From Pseudomonadota bacterium (GTDB lineage: Bacteria > Pseudomonadota > Alphaproteobacteria > Rhizobiales > Devosiaceae), in contig JAEWLC010000030.1 of the NCBI GenBank assembly GCA_023393475.1, positions 1-64,000 of the forward strand: DNA of 64,000 bases, in the 5' to 3' direction. This document shows, piece by piece, positions 8,721-17,713 of this stretch; positions within the stretch are counted from its first letter, which is position 1; the number at the start of each line of letters is the position of its first letter. Position numbers and translations under genes: made by a program. The notes beneath the pieces were generated by a model that was not told the DNA's origin, searched no databases, and was given only the letters and a program-made list of their open reading frames with translations.

Positions 8721-8867
8721 TCAGCGGTCGAACAGGCCGCGGGTCATCCTCCGGAAGTCCGGACCGCAAACCCCTAGATCATCTCGGGTTGTCGGTCCGC
8801 CGGTCTCCCGCAGCGTCTGCCGGATGTCGACCAAACGCCGGCGGCGCCAGACAGCGCGTACAAACAT
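8721..8867 (-). CDS. 48-residue small protein, possibly DUF1127-related
   Basis: A short open frame with AAAGGAG five bases before its ATG. The product starts MFVRAVWRRRRLVDIRQTLR and ends DLGVCGPDFRRMTRGLFDR. The Arg-rich start, and the later D-L-G spaced from D-F-R-R, recall the DUF1127 pattern seen 200 bp downstream on the same strand, but similarity is weak. Its size, ribosome site and composition support a real gene; function is unknown. Confidence 0.5.
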   Translation of the reverse strand: MFVRAVWRRRRLVDIRQTLRETGGPTTRDDLGVCGPDFRRMTRGLFDR

Positions 8868-9108
8868 CGTGCACTCCTTTATCGGATCACGACGAAAGTA
8901 GGGTGCGCTGATTTGCTGGACGGTGCACGCAGTGAAACAACAGTGCGGGCATGCGCCAGATGCATGGCGAATTCATTCTGCTGTCGTAATCCGACCCATT
9001 GCGCCACCGCGCTGCCCTGATGCGGCCGTGGGCATGAATGGATGCTGAACGGCAAGTGAAGGTCAGCACGCTCGCATGCGGTGCGAAGCGGCGTATGTCC
9101 CCGCTGCC
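8868..9108. other. Spacer, no gene seen
   Basis: About 240 bp between the small-protein genes and the dipeptidase gene. I see no convincing open frame, tRNA or strong hairpin. It may carry the promoter of the 48-residue gene next to 8867. Confidence 0.4.
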
Positions 9109-10161
9109 TCAGCCGATGGTTCGCTCGAGCAGGGACAGCCAGTTGCCGTAGGCGAGCTTATCGAGCAGCTGCGCATCGTAGCCGTGCTGTTCCAGGGCCT
9201 CGAACAGGCGGGGCAGGCCGGAGGCATCGCCGATGGGGGCGGGGACGAGGGCACCGTCAAAATCGGAACCCATGCCGACGCGGGTCTCGCCGAGCGCTTC
9301 GATGAGGGCATCGAGGTGACGCACCATGTCGGAAATCTCGGTATCGGCGCGCAACTGGCCGTCGGCGCGGAGGAAGCCGGTGGCGAAGTTCAGCCCGACC
9401 ATGCCGTCGCTTTCGCGGATGGCGCGGAGCTGATCGGCGGTGAGGTTGCGCGGCGCCTGGGTCAGCGCGTGGACATTGGAGTGGGTGGCGACGAGCGGCG
9501 CGGTCGAGAGTTCGGCGACGTCCCAAAAACCCTTCTCGGTGATGTGGGAGAGGTCGATCAGGATGCGCTTCTCGTTGCAGGCCTTCACCAGGCGCTTGCC
9601 GGCATCAGTGAGGCCGGGGCCGAGATCGGGCGAATGCGGGAAGCGGAAGGGGACGCCATAGCCGAACACGTTGGTGCGGCTCCACACCGGACCGATGGAG
9701 CGGAGGCCGGCTGCGTAGAGCACATCGAGGAAGTGGAGTTCCGGGTCGATGGCTTCCGCGCCCTCGATGTGGAGGACGGCCGCGAGCGAGCCCCGCGCCA
9801 CGGCGGCGCGGATATCGGCGGCCGAGCGGCAGACGGTGACGGCGCCGTTGGATGCGGCTTCGAGGCGCAGCAGCAGGCTGATCTGGTGCACGGTCATCCG
9901 GCGGGCGACATCCATAGGCAACTCGGGCGGCAGTGGCCGATCGGTCATGTTGCCTGCGGTAGTGAAGTCTGTCCGCTCGTTGGGCGAGGGGCAGAACACG
10001 GCAAACATGCCGCCCGCGAAGTTGCCGGCGCGCGCCTTGGGCAGATCGATGTGGCCGGGACCGCCCCCTTCGAGGAACCGTGCCACCGGATCCGGCGAGG
10101 TGTCGGTCATCAGGCGGAGCAGGACGTCGTTGTGGCCATCGAAGATCTGGGGCGTGGGCAA
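9109..10161 (-). CDS. Membrane dipeptidase (peptidase M19)
   Basis: A 350-residue zinc dipeptidase of the renal dipeptidase family, which cleaves dipeptides. The metal-binding elements are visible in order: FDGHNDVLLR near the start, HIEGAEAI, LIDLSHITEKG, and ATHSNVHALT; the C-terminus has GMGSDFDG. No ATG lies near the domain start. A TTG at 10161 starts just before it, and another TTG at 10296 would add 45 residues that do not look like a signal peptide; I prefer the shorter form. No signal peptide is visible, so it is probably cytoplasmic. Confidence 0.85.
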   Translation of the reverse strand: MPTPQIFDGHNDVLLRLMTDTSPDPVARFLEGGGPGHIDLPKARAGNFAGGMFAVFCPSPNERTDFTTAGNMTDRPLPPELPMDVARRMTVHQISLLLRLEAASNGAVTVCRSAADIRAAVARGSLAAVLHIEGAEAIDPELHFLDVLYAAGLRSIGPVWSRTNVFGYGVPFRFPHSPDLGPGLTDAGKRLVKACNEKRILIDLSHITEKGFWDVAELSTAPLVATHSNVHALTQAPRNLTADQLRAIRESDGMVGLNFATGFLRADGQLRADTEISDMVRHLDALIEALGETRVGMGSDFDGALVPAPIGDASGLPRLFEALEQHGYDAQLLDKLAYGNWLSLLERTIG

Positions 10162-10321
10162 GGCTGTGGTTCCGGTGGGGAGCGTTAGGCAACTGAGCAG
10201 GGGACGGCCGCGAGTGCAAGGCGTCAGCGCAGGCGGATCGCCGCAGAGTGCCGATTTCGAGCGGGTTGTGCTGGAGGCTGGCCGCCCAGCCGCCAACGAA
10301 GCGACCGGACTGAGTACCGGT

Positions 10322-11158
10322 TCAGCTCCCCACGCGAGCGTTGACGAAGAAGGGCGTCGCGTCGTCCTGCCAGGGCTCGCCGCTTTCCATCTCCACGAAG
10401 TCGTCGGCGATGAAGCCGGCGTCGGCCAGCTCGGCGGCGATGGTTTCGGTGGTGTAGTACTGCATCCAGTTGAACACCTCGAACGAGCGGTCGGCCTCGA
10501 CCACGAGGTAACGTTCGAGGCTGACCAGCTGCTCGGGAAAAAGCGTCGTCTTCTTGAAGCCGAAATAGTCTTCGGCCGACCAGAAGCCGCCCATGTAGCG
10601 GTGGCCGAACTCGGTGCCTTCGCTCATCCGCTCGAACTGGCCGGGCGAGAAGACATCGAACACGAAGCGGCCGCCCGGCGCGAGGGTTGCGGCGACGTTG
10701 GCGAGGAGCGTGCGCCGCTGATCCGGGGACAGGGCGCAGTAGTCGCCATAGATCAGCGTGACGAGGTCGGCTGGTCCGGTCGGAAGCGGATCGAGGTAGT
10801 TGGCTTCGATGTAGCTGAGGGCTGCGCCCGCCGGCGCATGCGCCTTGGCGTGGGCAATGGAGACCGGCGAGAAATCGAGCCCGGTGATGCGGGCGCCGAG
10901 CGCTGCCATGCGCGTGGCATAGAGCCCGGGGCCGCAGCCGAGATCGAGCACGCGCTTGCCGGCAAGGCCGAAGCGGCGGTCGATCCAGTCGACAGTCGCG
11001 TCGATGGTCGTCGACCGGCGCGAGGCGGCGTCGATATCCGGGTTCAGGTGGAATGCGAGCATCTGCCGGCCGATATGCGGATCGGTCCACAGCGCATCAG
11101 TGGTGTAGCGCGAGAAGGGCTCCGGCCGGCGGTCGAACTCGGCAAGCTGTGCGTACAT
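10322..11158 (-). CDS. Class I SAM-dependent methyltransferase
   Basis: A 278-residue methyltransferase. Motif I is RVLDLGCGPGLYATRMAALG, followed by the acidic strand ITGLDFS and the post-motif region ANVAATLAPGGRFVFDVF. Substrate is not recognisable. The start ATG at 11158 overlaps the stop of the upstream CBM9-like gene (TGATG), so the two are translationally coupled; a GTG one codon upstream is also possible. Confidence 0.85.
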   Translation of the reverse strand: MYAQLAEFDRRPEPFSRYTTDALWTDPHIGRQMLAFHLNPDIDAASRRSTTIDATVDWIDRRFGLAGKRVLDLGCGPGLYATRMAALGARITGLDFSPVSIAHAKAHAPAGAALSYIEANYLDPLPTGPADLVTLIYGDYCALSPDQRRTLLANVAATLAPGGRFVFDVFSPGQFERMSEGTEFGHRYMGGFWSAEDYFGFKKTTLFPEQLVSLERYLVVEADRSFEVFNWMQYYTTETIAAELADAGFIADDFVEMESGEPWQDDATPFFVNARVGS

Positions 11159-11991
11159 CACGGTTGTTCGCTGCCGACCGGCTTGGTGGAAAAGTGGATG
11201 TAGGGGAACACCTCCGGGACATGCGAATCCCAGACGCCGTGGGCGTTCATGGCCCAGCCGCCGGAATCCTCCGCGGGTGCGGCCTCGCGGTAGGTGTTGA
11301 AGCGGGAGAAATCCATGCGCCAGGTGTCGGCGTCGCGCGGGGGCAGGGCGCGGTTGTCGGCTTTCGCCAGTGCGCCGAGGCTCGACCAGGGGATGGAGAT
11401 TTCAGCGGTCCAGCCGCGGTCGCGATCGGAGTGGTCGTTGATGGTGCCGTCGATGGCGGCGGCCGCCTCGATGCCGGGCATGTCCCACTTGAAGAAGCCG
11501 AGGCGGGCGCCGCGCGGGTGCTTGTCGAAGCCGACGCCGTTCCACGGCTTGTAGCCGTCGGCGGTGCGGGCGAACTCGGGCTGGCGGCTATAGCCGGAGC
11601 GCTCGTAGCCATCCTCCCAGACGAAGAAGGCTTCGTAGATGGTGCCGAGCGCGTTCAGTTCGAGCTCGTAGTAGGCGTCCCGGCCGGCGATGAAGAGCTC
11701 GATGTCGTTCTCGGTATAGATGATCGAGTCCCGCTCGGTCAGCTTGGCCGCGACGAACGGCTCCTCGACCCAGTAGCCGACGTGGAGGTGGGTATCGTCC
11801 CACAGCACGGCGACGCGGGTATCGTGGATGGTCGGCCGGCCGGTGATCAGGTCGACGAAGCGCGGCGAACGCGGCGCGAGCTGCCAGCTCTTTTCGTCCA
11901 GCTTGCCGTCGACGGTAATCGGCTCGAGGGCGCGATAGGCGGTGAGGTGCGCGATGCGCTCTTCGGGCCAGGGGAAGGGGGAGGTGGTCAT
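11158..11991 (-). CDS. CBM9-like (DOMON-fold) protein
   Basis: A 277-residue protein built around a carbohydrate-binding module family 9-like beta-sandwich. It shows ITVDGKLDEKSWQLAP near the N-terminus, AVLWDDTHLHVGYWVEEP, ENDIELFIAGRDAYYELELN and WTAEISIPWSSLG, the usual sequence blocks of this fold. There is no signal peptide, so the ligand and location are unclear. The ATG at 11991 is chosen over a start five codons earlier because the domain begins soon after it. It is coupled to the downstream methyltransferase gene. Confidence 0.8.
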   Translation of the reverse strand: MTTSPFPWPEERIAHLTAYRALEPITVDGKLDEKSWQLAPRSPRFVDLITGRPTIHDTRVAVLWDDTHLHVGYWVEEPFVAAKLTERDSIIYTENDIELFIAGRDAYYELELNALGTIYEAFFVWEDGYERSGYSRQPEFARTADGYKPWNGVGFDKHPRGARLGFFKWDMPGIEAAAAIDGTINDHSDRDRGWTAEISIPWSSLGALAKADNRALPPRDADTWRMDFSRFNTYREAAPAEDSGGWAMNAHGVWDSHVPEVFPYIHFSTKPVGSEQP

Positions 11992-12033
11992 GGATAACTC
12001 TGGCAAATCGGTTGGTGATGCAAACCCGGCGTC

Positions 12034-14067
12034 TCAGGCTTGAGCCGGGACGAGGCCGCGATCTTCGAGCAAGGCCGCCACGTCGGGGTCGCGACCGCGG
12101 AAGAGACGGTACGCTTCGGCGAAGTCGCGCTTGCCGCCGGCTGAGTAGATGAACTCGTGGAGGCGCTGCGCGGTGACCGGATCGAAGGGATCGCCGGCTT
12201 CCTCGAAGGCGCGGAAGCCGTCCGCGTCGAGCACTTCGCTCCACAGGTAGCTGTAGTAGCCGGCCGCGTAGCCATCACCCGAGAACAGGTGGAGGAAGTG
12301 GGTGCTGGCGTGGCGCAGAGCGATCTCGCGCGGCATCTCGATGCCGGCGAGGACGGCAGCCTCGAACTCGGCGGCGGAACCTTCCATGGGCTGAGAGTGG
12401 TAGTCCATGTCGAGAATGGCCGAGGAGACGAACTCCACGGTTTCGAAGCCAGAATTGGCGGTGCGGGCGGCGCGCATGCGCTCGAGCAGCTCGGCCGGGA
12501 TCGGCGCGCCGGTGCCGAAGTGGGTGAAGCGGGCGAGGACGGGTTCCTCCTCGAGCCAGTGCTCATAGATCTGGCTCGGCAGCTCGACGAAATCGCGCAC
12601 CACGCTGGTGCCGGCGATGCGCGGGTAGGTGACATCGGAGAGGAGGCCATGGAGGCCGTGGCCCATTTCGTGGAACACGGTGCGCGCCTCATCAAGCGAG
12701 AGCAGGGCTGGCTGGCCCTCGGGCGGCTTTACGAAGTTGCAGGTGTTGACGATGAAGGGGATCTGCGTGCCGTCGAGCTTCTGCTGCTCGCGGAACGAGG
12801 TCATCCAGGCGCCGGAGCGCTTGCCGGGGCGCGCGAAGTAATCGCCGTAGAAGAGGCCGATCACCGTGCCGTTGCGGCTGACTTCCCAGACGCGGACGTC
12901 CGGGTGGTAGCCGGGGATGTCGGTGCGCGCGCTGAATGTGAGGCCGAACAGCTTTTCGGCGACGAAGAAGGCGGCATCGACCACCTTGTCGAGCTGAAGG
13001 TAGGGCTTCAACTCGTTCTCGTCGAAATCGTAGCGGGCGAGGCGGAGCTTTTCGGCGTAGTAGCGCCAATCCCAGGCTTCCAGCGGTGCCGACTGGCCAT
13101 CGGACCTGGCGAGCTCCTGCAGGGCTTCGCGATCGGCATTCGCCTTGGTGCGGCCGCCGGCCCAGACCTGTTCGAGCAGGCCGCGGGCGGCCGCAGGCGT
13201 GCCGGCCATGGAGTCGGCGAGCTTGTAATCGGCGTAGCTGGCATAGCCGAGGAGCGCGGCCTGTTCGGCGCGCAGGGCGACGATCTCCTCGATTACCTTC
13301 GAATTGTCGTTCTTGTTGCCGTTGGCACCGCGCTTGACGAAGGCGCGCCAGATCTTTTCGCGCACGCCGCGATCGGTGGCGAAGTGGAGGATGGGCTCGA
13401 CGCTGGAGCGGGAGGGGGTGACGGCGTAGGGCGCGTTCAGCTTGCGGTCGCGCGCGGTTTCGGCGGCAGCGGCGCGGGCAAACTCGGGCAGGCCGGCGAT
13501 CTCGGCTTCCGTGAGGGCGAACACCGTCTCCTGCTCGTCGGCGAGGACGTTCTGGCCGAACTGGGTGCCGAGAGTGGCGAGGCGCTCGACGATCGCCCCG
13601 TAGCGCTCGCGCTCGGCGGCGGTGAGGCGGGCGCCCGAGCGGACGAAGTCGAGATGGTAGCGCTCGAGCACGCGCAGGCCTTCGGGATCGAGGCCGAGCG
13701 TTTCGCGCTGTTCGTAGAGCGCGTCGATGCGGGCGAAGAGCTTTGGATTGAGGAAGATCTCATTCCAGTGGCGGGCAACGAGGACGACGACGTCGCGCTC
13801 GACGGCCTGCAATTCGTCGTTGGTGGCGGCCGAGGAGAGCTGGCCGAACACCATCTCTACGCGGCGCAGCGGCTGGCCCGAGCGCTCCAGCGCGACGATG
13901 GTGTTGTCGAAGGTGGGCGCGGCCGAGTTGTCGCCGATCGCGGCGATCTCGGCCCGGTGCTGCGCGAGGGCCTCGGTGTAGGCCGGCTTGAAATCGGCGG
14001 TTACGATCTGATCGAAGGGCGGCGCCTCGTAGGGTGTGGTCCAGGCGGTAAAGAAGGGATTGGTCAC
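12034..14067 (-). CDS. M3 family oligopeptidase (Dcp/PrlC-like)
   Basis: A 677-residue zinc metallopeptidase of family M3. The catalytic HExxH motif is in TVFHEMGHGLHGLLS, and the third metal ligand lies in the downstream helix with FVELPSQIYEHWL. The enzyme degrades small peptides in the cytoplasm (oligopeptidase A or dipeptidyl carboxypeptidase). Length fits the family. The start is a GTG at 14067 with GGAG seven bases upstream. Confidence 0.95.
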   Translation of the reverse strand: MTNPFFTAWTTPYEAPPFDQIVTADFKPAYTEALAQHRAEIAAIGDNSAAPTFDNTIVALERSGQPLRRVEMVFGQLSSAATNDELQAVERDVVVLVARHWNEIFLNPKLFARIDALYEQRETLGLDPEGLRVLERYHLDFVRSGARLTAAERERYGAIVERLATLGTQFGQNVLADEQETVFALTEAEIAGLPEFARAAAAETARDRKLNAPYAVTPSRSSVEPILHFATDRGVREKIWRAFVKRGANGNKNDNSKVIEEIVALRAEQAALLGYASYADYKLADSMAGTPAAARGLLEQVWAGGRTKANADREALQELARSDGQSAPLEAWDWRYYAEKLRLARYDFDENELKPYLQLDKVVDAAFFVAEKLFGLTFSARTDIPGYHPDVRVWEVSRNGTVIGLFYGDYFARPGKRSGAWMTSFREQQKLDGTQIPFIVNTCNFVKPPEGQPALLSLDEARTVFHEMGHGLHGLLSDVTYPRIAGTSVVRDFVELPSQIYEHWLEEEPVLARFTHFGTGAPIPAELLERMRAARTANSGFETVEFVSSAILDMDYHSQPMEGSAAEFEAAVLAGIEMPREIALRHASTHFLHLFSGDGYAAGYYSYLWSEVLDADGFRAFEEAGDPFDPVTAQRLHEFIYSAGGKRDFAEAYRLFRGRDPDVAALLEDRGLVPAQA

Positions 14068-14165
14068 GTCAGGCTCCTTGCGTGGGGCGCAAGGTGGAGC
14101 GGCCGCGTGATTTGGGCAAGGGCGGAGGCGGGCAGAATTGCATCGAAGCTGCGAGGGGCGGTGCC

Positions 14166-14513
14166 CTACGCCCGCCGCCCTACCCGGACCAGGTTCTCGT
14201 CGGGGTCGGAGACAGCGAACTCGAACATGCCCCAGGGCTGCTTGCGCGGCGGGTGGAGCAGGCGGCTTGCGAGGCGTTCCGCGAGTTCCTCGACATTGTC
14301 GGCGTAAATGTAGAGGCCGAACGGGCTCTTGCCGGGGATCAGCCAGCCCTCGGGCGCCGTGGTGAGGTGCAGGTGCCCGCCCTTGCCGTCGGCGAGGATC
14401 GCGTAGTCGGGATAGGTCTCACCAGTGCCGCGCTCGAACCCGAGCAGGGCGTAGAAGGCCAGCGACGCTGCGAAATCATTGCAGGGGATGATCGCGACGA
14501 CGCTGGTGGGCAT
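14166..14513 (-). CDS. VOC (glyoxalase/bleomycin-resistance) fold protein
   Basis: A 115-residue single VOC domain: SVVAIIPCNDFAASLAFYALLGF at the start, GGHLHLTT in the middle and MFEFAVSDPDENLVRVG at the end, which is the usual beta-alpha-beta-beta-beta order. The reaction is not identifiable. It starts two bases after the uvrA stop and is probably read from the uvrA transcript. Confidence 0.85.
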   Translation of the reverse strand: MPTSVVAIIPCNDFAASLAFYALLGFERGTGETYPDYAILADGKGGHLHLTTAPEGWLIPGKSPFGLYIYADNVEELAERLASRLLHPPRKQPWGMFEFAVSDPDENLVRVGRRA

Positions 14514-14515
14514 GT

Positions 14516-17404
14516 CTACTCCGCCGCCGATCTTTGCGGTCTCCGTTCCATGACTTCCTTCAGGAAGCGGCCGGTGTGGGAGCGGGGGTTGTCGGCGATG
14601 TCTTCGGGCGTGCCGATGCCGACGACTTCGCCGCCGCCGTCGCCGCCCTCGGGGCCCATGTCGATGACCCAGTCGGCGGTCTTGATGACTTCGAGGTTGT
14701 GCTCGATGACGACGACCGTGTTGCCGGTGTCGACCAGCTCGTGCAGCACTTCAAGAAGCTTGGCTATGTCGTGGAAATGCAATCCCGTTGTGGGCTCATC
14801 CAGCATGTAGAGCGTCCGGCCCGTGGCGCGGCGGCTGAGTTCCTTCGAAAGCTTTACGCGCTGGGCTTCGCCACCTGAGAGAGTCGTCGCCGGCTGGCCG
14901 ACCTTGACGTAGCCGAGGCCAACCCGCTGCAGGGTGAGGAACTTCTCGCGGATCGAGGGGACGGCGGCGAAGAAATCGACCGCCTCGTCGATGGTCATGT
15001 CGAGCACGTCGGCGATCGACTTGCCCTTGAACTGCACTTCGAGCGTTTCGCGGTTGTAGCGATGGCCCTTGCACACTTCGCAGGTGACATAGACGTCGGG
15101 CAGGAAGTGCATCTCGATCTTGATGACCCCATCGCCCTCGCACTTCTCGCAGCGGCCGCCCTTCACGTTGAAGGAGAAGCGGCCGGGGCCGTAGCCGCGC
15201 GCCTTGGCTTCCGGCAGGCCGGCGAACCACTCGCGCATGGGGCCGAAGGCGCCGGTATAGGTGGCGGGGTTGGAGCGCGGGGTGCGGCCGATCGGCGACT
15301 GGTCGATGTCGATGACCTTGTCGAGATTCTCGAGGCCGGTGAGGTGGTTGTGCGGCGCCGGGTTGACGCGCGCGCCGTTCAGCCGGCGGGCGATGGCCTG
15401 GTACATGGTGTCGATCATCAGCGTCGACTTGCCGCCGCCCGAGACACCGGTGATGGCGACGAAATTGCCCAAGGGCACGTCGACCGAGACGTTCTTCAGG
15501 TTGTTGCCGGTCGCGCCGTCGACATGGAGCTTCTTGGTCTTGCTCTGCTTGCGGCGCTCGGTGGGGAGCGGGATGGCCAACTCGCCGGTCAGGTACTTGC
15601 CGGTGATCGAGTTGGGGTTGGTCATGATGTCGCGCGGCGTACCCTCAGCGACGATGTGGCCGCCGTGGACGCCGGCGCCCGGGCCGATGTCGACGACATA
15701 GTCAGCCGTCATGATGGCGTCTTCGTCGTGCTCGACGACGATGACGGTGTTGCCGATGTCGCGCAGGCGCTGCAGCGTTTCGAGCAGGCGCTCGTTGTCG
15801 CGCTGGTGGAGGCCGATCGAGGGCTCGTCCAGCACGTAGAGAACGCCGGTGAGGCCGGAGCCGATCTGCGATGCGAGGCGGATACGCTGGCTCTCGCCGC
15901 CCGAAAGGGTGCCGGAGTTGCGCGCCAGCGTCAGGTAGTCGAGGCCGACATCGTTGAGGAAGCCGAGGCGCTCCTTGATCTCCTTGAAGATGCGCTCGCC
16001 GATCTGGTTCTGCTGCTGGCTGAGCTTTGCCGGCAGTTCATCGAACCAGGTCTTGGCGGCGCGGATCGACTTCTCGGAGACTTGGCCGATATGGAGGCCA
16101 TCGATCTTCACGGCGAGCGATTCCGGCTTTAGGCGATAGCCGTTGCAGGCGAGACAGGGCGCCTGCGACATGTAGCGCTCGATTTCCTCGCGCATGCCGG
16201 CGCTCTCGGTCTCCTTGTAGCGGCGCTCGAGGTTGCCGATGACGCCCTCGAACGGCTTGGTCGACTTGTAGGTCCGGAGGCCGTCGTCATAGACGAAGGT
16301 GATCGGGGTCGAGCCGGTGCCGAACAGCACCGCGTGCTGGACCTCGAAGGACAGGTCCTCCCAGGCTGTGCCGGTAGAGGCGCCATAGTGCTTCACCACG
16401 GCCTGCAGGGTCTGCTGGTAGTAGGGCGCGCTGGTCTTCGACCACGGCAGGATGGCCCCGTCCTTCAGCGAAAGGGTGACATCCGGGACGATGAGGTTCG
16501 GGTCGATCTTCTGCTCGGTGCCGAGGCCATCGCAGACCGGGCAGGCGCCGAACGGGTTGTTGAACGAGAACAGCCGCGGCTCGATCTCGGGGATGGTGAA
16601 GCCCGAGATCGGATCGGCGAATTTTTCGGAGAAGATGAGGCGCTTCGGCTCGCCCTTGTCGTCGACCTCGTCGGCGAACTCGGCGAAGGCGATACCGTCG
16701 GCGAGCTTGAGCGCGGTTTCGAAGCTCTCGGCGAGGCGGCCGGCGATATCGGGGCCGGTGACGACGCGATCGACCACGACCTCGATGTCGTGCTTGATCT
16801 TCTTGTCGAGGTTCGGCGCGTCCTCGATGTCATGGAACTCGCCATCGATCTTCACGCGCTGAAAGCCCTTGCGCATGAGGTCGTTGAGCTCGCGCTTGTA
16901 CTCGCCCTTGCGGCCGCGGGCGATGGGGGCGAGCAGATAGAGCCGCGTCTCTTCGGGCAGCGCCATGACGATGTCGACCATCTGGCTGACGGTCTGGCTC
17001 TGGATCGGCAGGCCGGTGACGGGCGAGTAGGGAATGCCGACGCGTGCAAACAGCAAGCGCAGGTAATCGTAGATCTCGGTGACCGTGCCGACGGTGGAGC
17101 GCGGGTTGCGACTGGTGGTCTTCTGCTCGATGGAGATGGCGGGGCTCAGGCCCTCGATGCTCTCGACATCGGGCTTCTGCATCATCTCGAGGAACTGGCG
17201 GGCATAGGCCGAGAGGGACTCGACGTAGCGGCGCTGGCCCTCGGCATAGATGGTGTCGAAGGCGAGCGAGGATTTGCCCGAACCAGAAAGCCCCGTCATC
17301 ACGATCAAGCTGTCGCGGGGAAGCCTCAAGTCGACATTCTTGAGGTTGTGCTCCTTGGCGCCACGGATGACGAGATCACGGTTCGGGTTGCGCTTGTCGG
17401 CCAT
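14516..17404 (-). CDS. uvrA: UvrABC excinuclease subunit A
   Basis: A 962-residue DNA-damage recognition ATPase of nucleotide excision repair; it loads UvrB at lesions. Two ABC modules are visible: GLSGSGKSSLAFDTIYAEGQ with LSGGESQRIRLASQIG, and ITGVSGGGKSTLMIDTMY with LSGGEAQRVKLSKEL. Zinc-binding cysteine pairs occur at CPVCDGLG, CLACNGYR, and CEKCEGDG with CEVCKGHR. Length is normal. A LexA-type box lies 178 bp upstream of the ATG. Confidence 0.97.
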   Translation of the reverse strand: MADKRNPNRDLVIRGAKEHNLKNVDLRLPRDSLIVMTGLSGSGKSSLAFDTIYAEGQRRYVESLSAYARQFLEMMQKPDVESIEGLSPAISIEQKTTSRNPRSTVGTVTEIYDYLRLLFARVGIPYSPVTGLPIQSQTVSQMVDIVMALPEETRLYLLAPIARGRKGEYKRELNDLMRKGFQRVKIDGEFHDIEDAPNLDKKIKHDIEVVVDRVVTGPDIAGRLAESFETALKLADGIAFAEFADEVDDKGEPKRLIFSEKFADPISGFTIPEIEPRLFSFNNPFGACPVCDGLGTEQKIDPNLIVPDVTLSLKDGAILPWSKTSAPYYQQTLQAVVKHYGASTGTAWEDLSFEVQHAVLFGTGSTPITFVYDDGLRTYKSTKPFEGVIGNLERRYKETESAGMREEIERYMSQAPCLACNGYRLKPESLAVKIDGLHIGQVSEKSIRAAKTWFDELPAKLSQQQNQIGERIFKEIKERLGFLNDVGLDYLTLARNSGTLSGGESQRIRLASQIGSGLTGVLYVLDEPSIGLHQRDNERLLETLQRLRDIGNTVIVVEHDEDAIMTADYVVDIGPGAGVHGGHIVAEGTPRDIMTNPNSITGKYLTGELAIPLPTERRKQSKTKKLHVDGATGNNLKNVSVDVPLGNFVAITGVSGGGKSTLMIDTMYQAIARRLNGARVNPAPHNHLTGLENLDKVIDIDQSPIGRTPRSNPATYTGAFGPMREWFAGLPEAKARGYGPGRFSFNVKGGRCEKCEGDGVIKIEMHFLPDVYVTCEVCKGHRYNRETLEVQFKGKSIADVLDMTIDEAVDFFAAVPSIREKFLTLQRVGLGYVKVGQPATTLSGGEAQRVKLSKELSRRATGRTLYMLDEPTTGLHFHDIAKLLEVLHELVDTGNTVVVIEHNLEVIKTADWVIDMGPEGGDGGGEVVGIGTPEDIADNPRSHTGRFLKEVMERRPQRSAAE

Positions 17405-17713
17405 TTAGACTTTCACCTCACGAAGCGCGCGACCATAATGCTGGTCTCTGCCAAATCGTGTCAGGGTTTCAAAAATGAGGGGTCGGCTGCTCATCTGGGG
17501 ATTGGGCGCCGGTCTTGCAACTTAACCACGTCTCACGCCCTCGTGTCATCAATTGCCGCGTGGCTGGTTCCTGCTATCGCGGAACATAAGCAGAACAAAC
17601 AGAGTCGTGTCAATGCGTGGGTGCGCGGGCTAAGACCCGTTTTGGGCAACCCGAACTATTGCCTTGGCGGACCTCATCGCTGAACGTCCGTCCATTGATT
17701 TGGGGGGTAATAG
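17405..17713. other. Divergent intergenic region uvrA / CFI-box gene
   Basis: 309 bp without a gene, separating uvrA (minus) from the CFI-box protein gene (plus). It contains the LexA-type box at 17582-17596 and a GGGGGG stretch before the TTG start at 17714. I see no other open frame or structured RNA. Confidence 0.6.
17582..17596 (-). promoter_or_regulatory. LexA (SOS) box for uvrA
   Basis: GAAC-ATAAGCA-GAAC on the plus strand, that is GTTC-N7-GTTC reading toward uvrA. This is exactly the direct-repeat LexA operator known from alphaproteobacteria. It fits SOS control of uvrA, whose ATG is 178 bp away. Confidence 0.75.

Noticed and set aside
12157..14307. 716-codon open frame antisense to the M3 peptidase gene
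   Set aside because: Same high-GC shadow effect; repetitive A/G/E/V composition and no recognisable domain.
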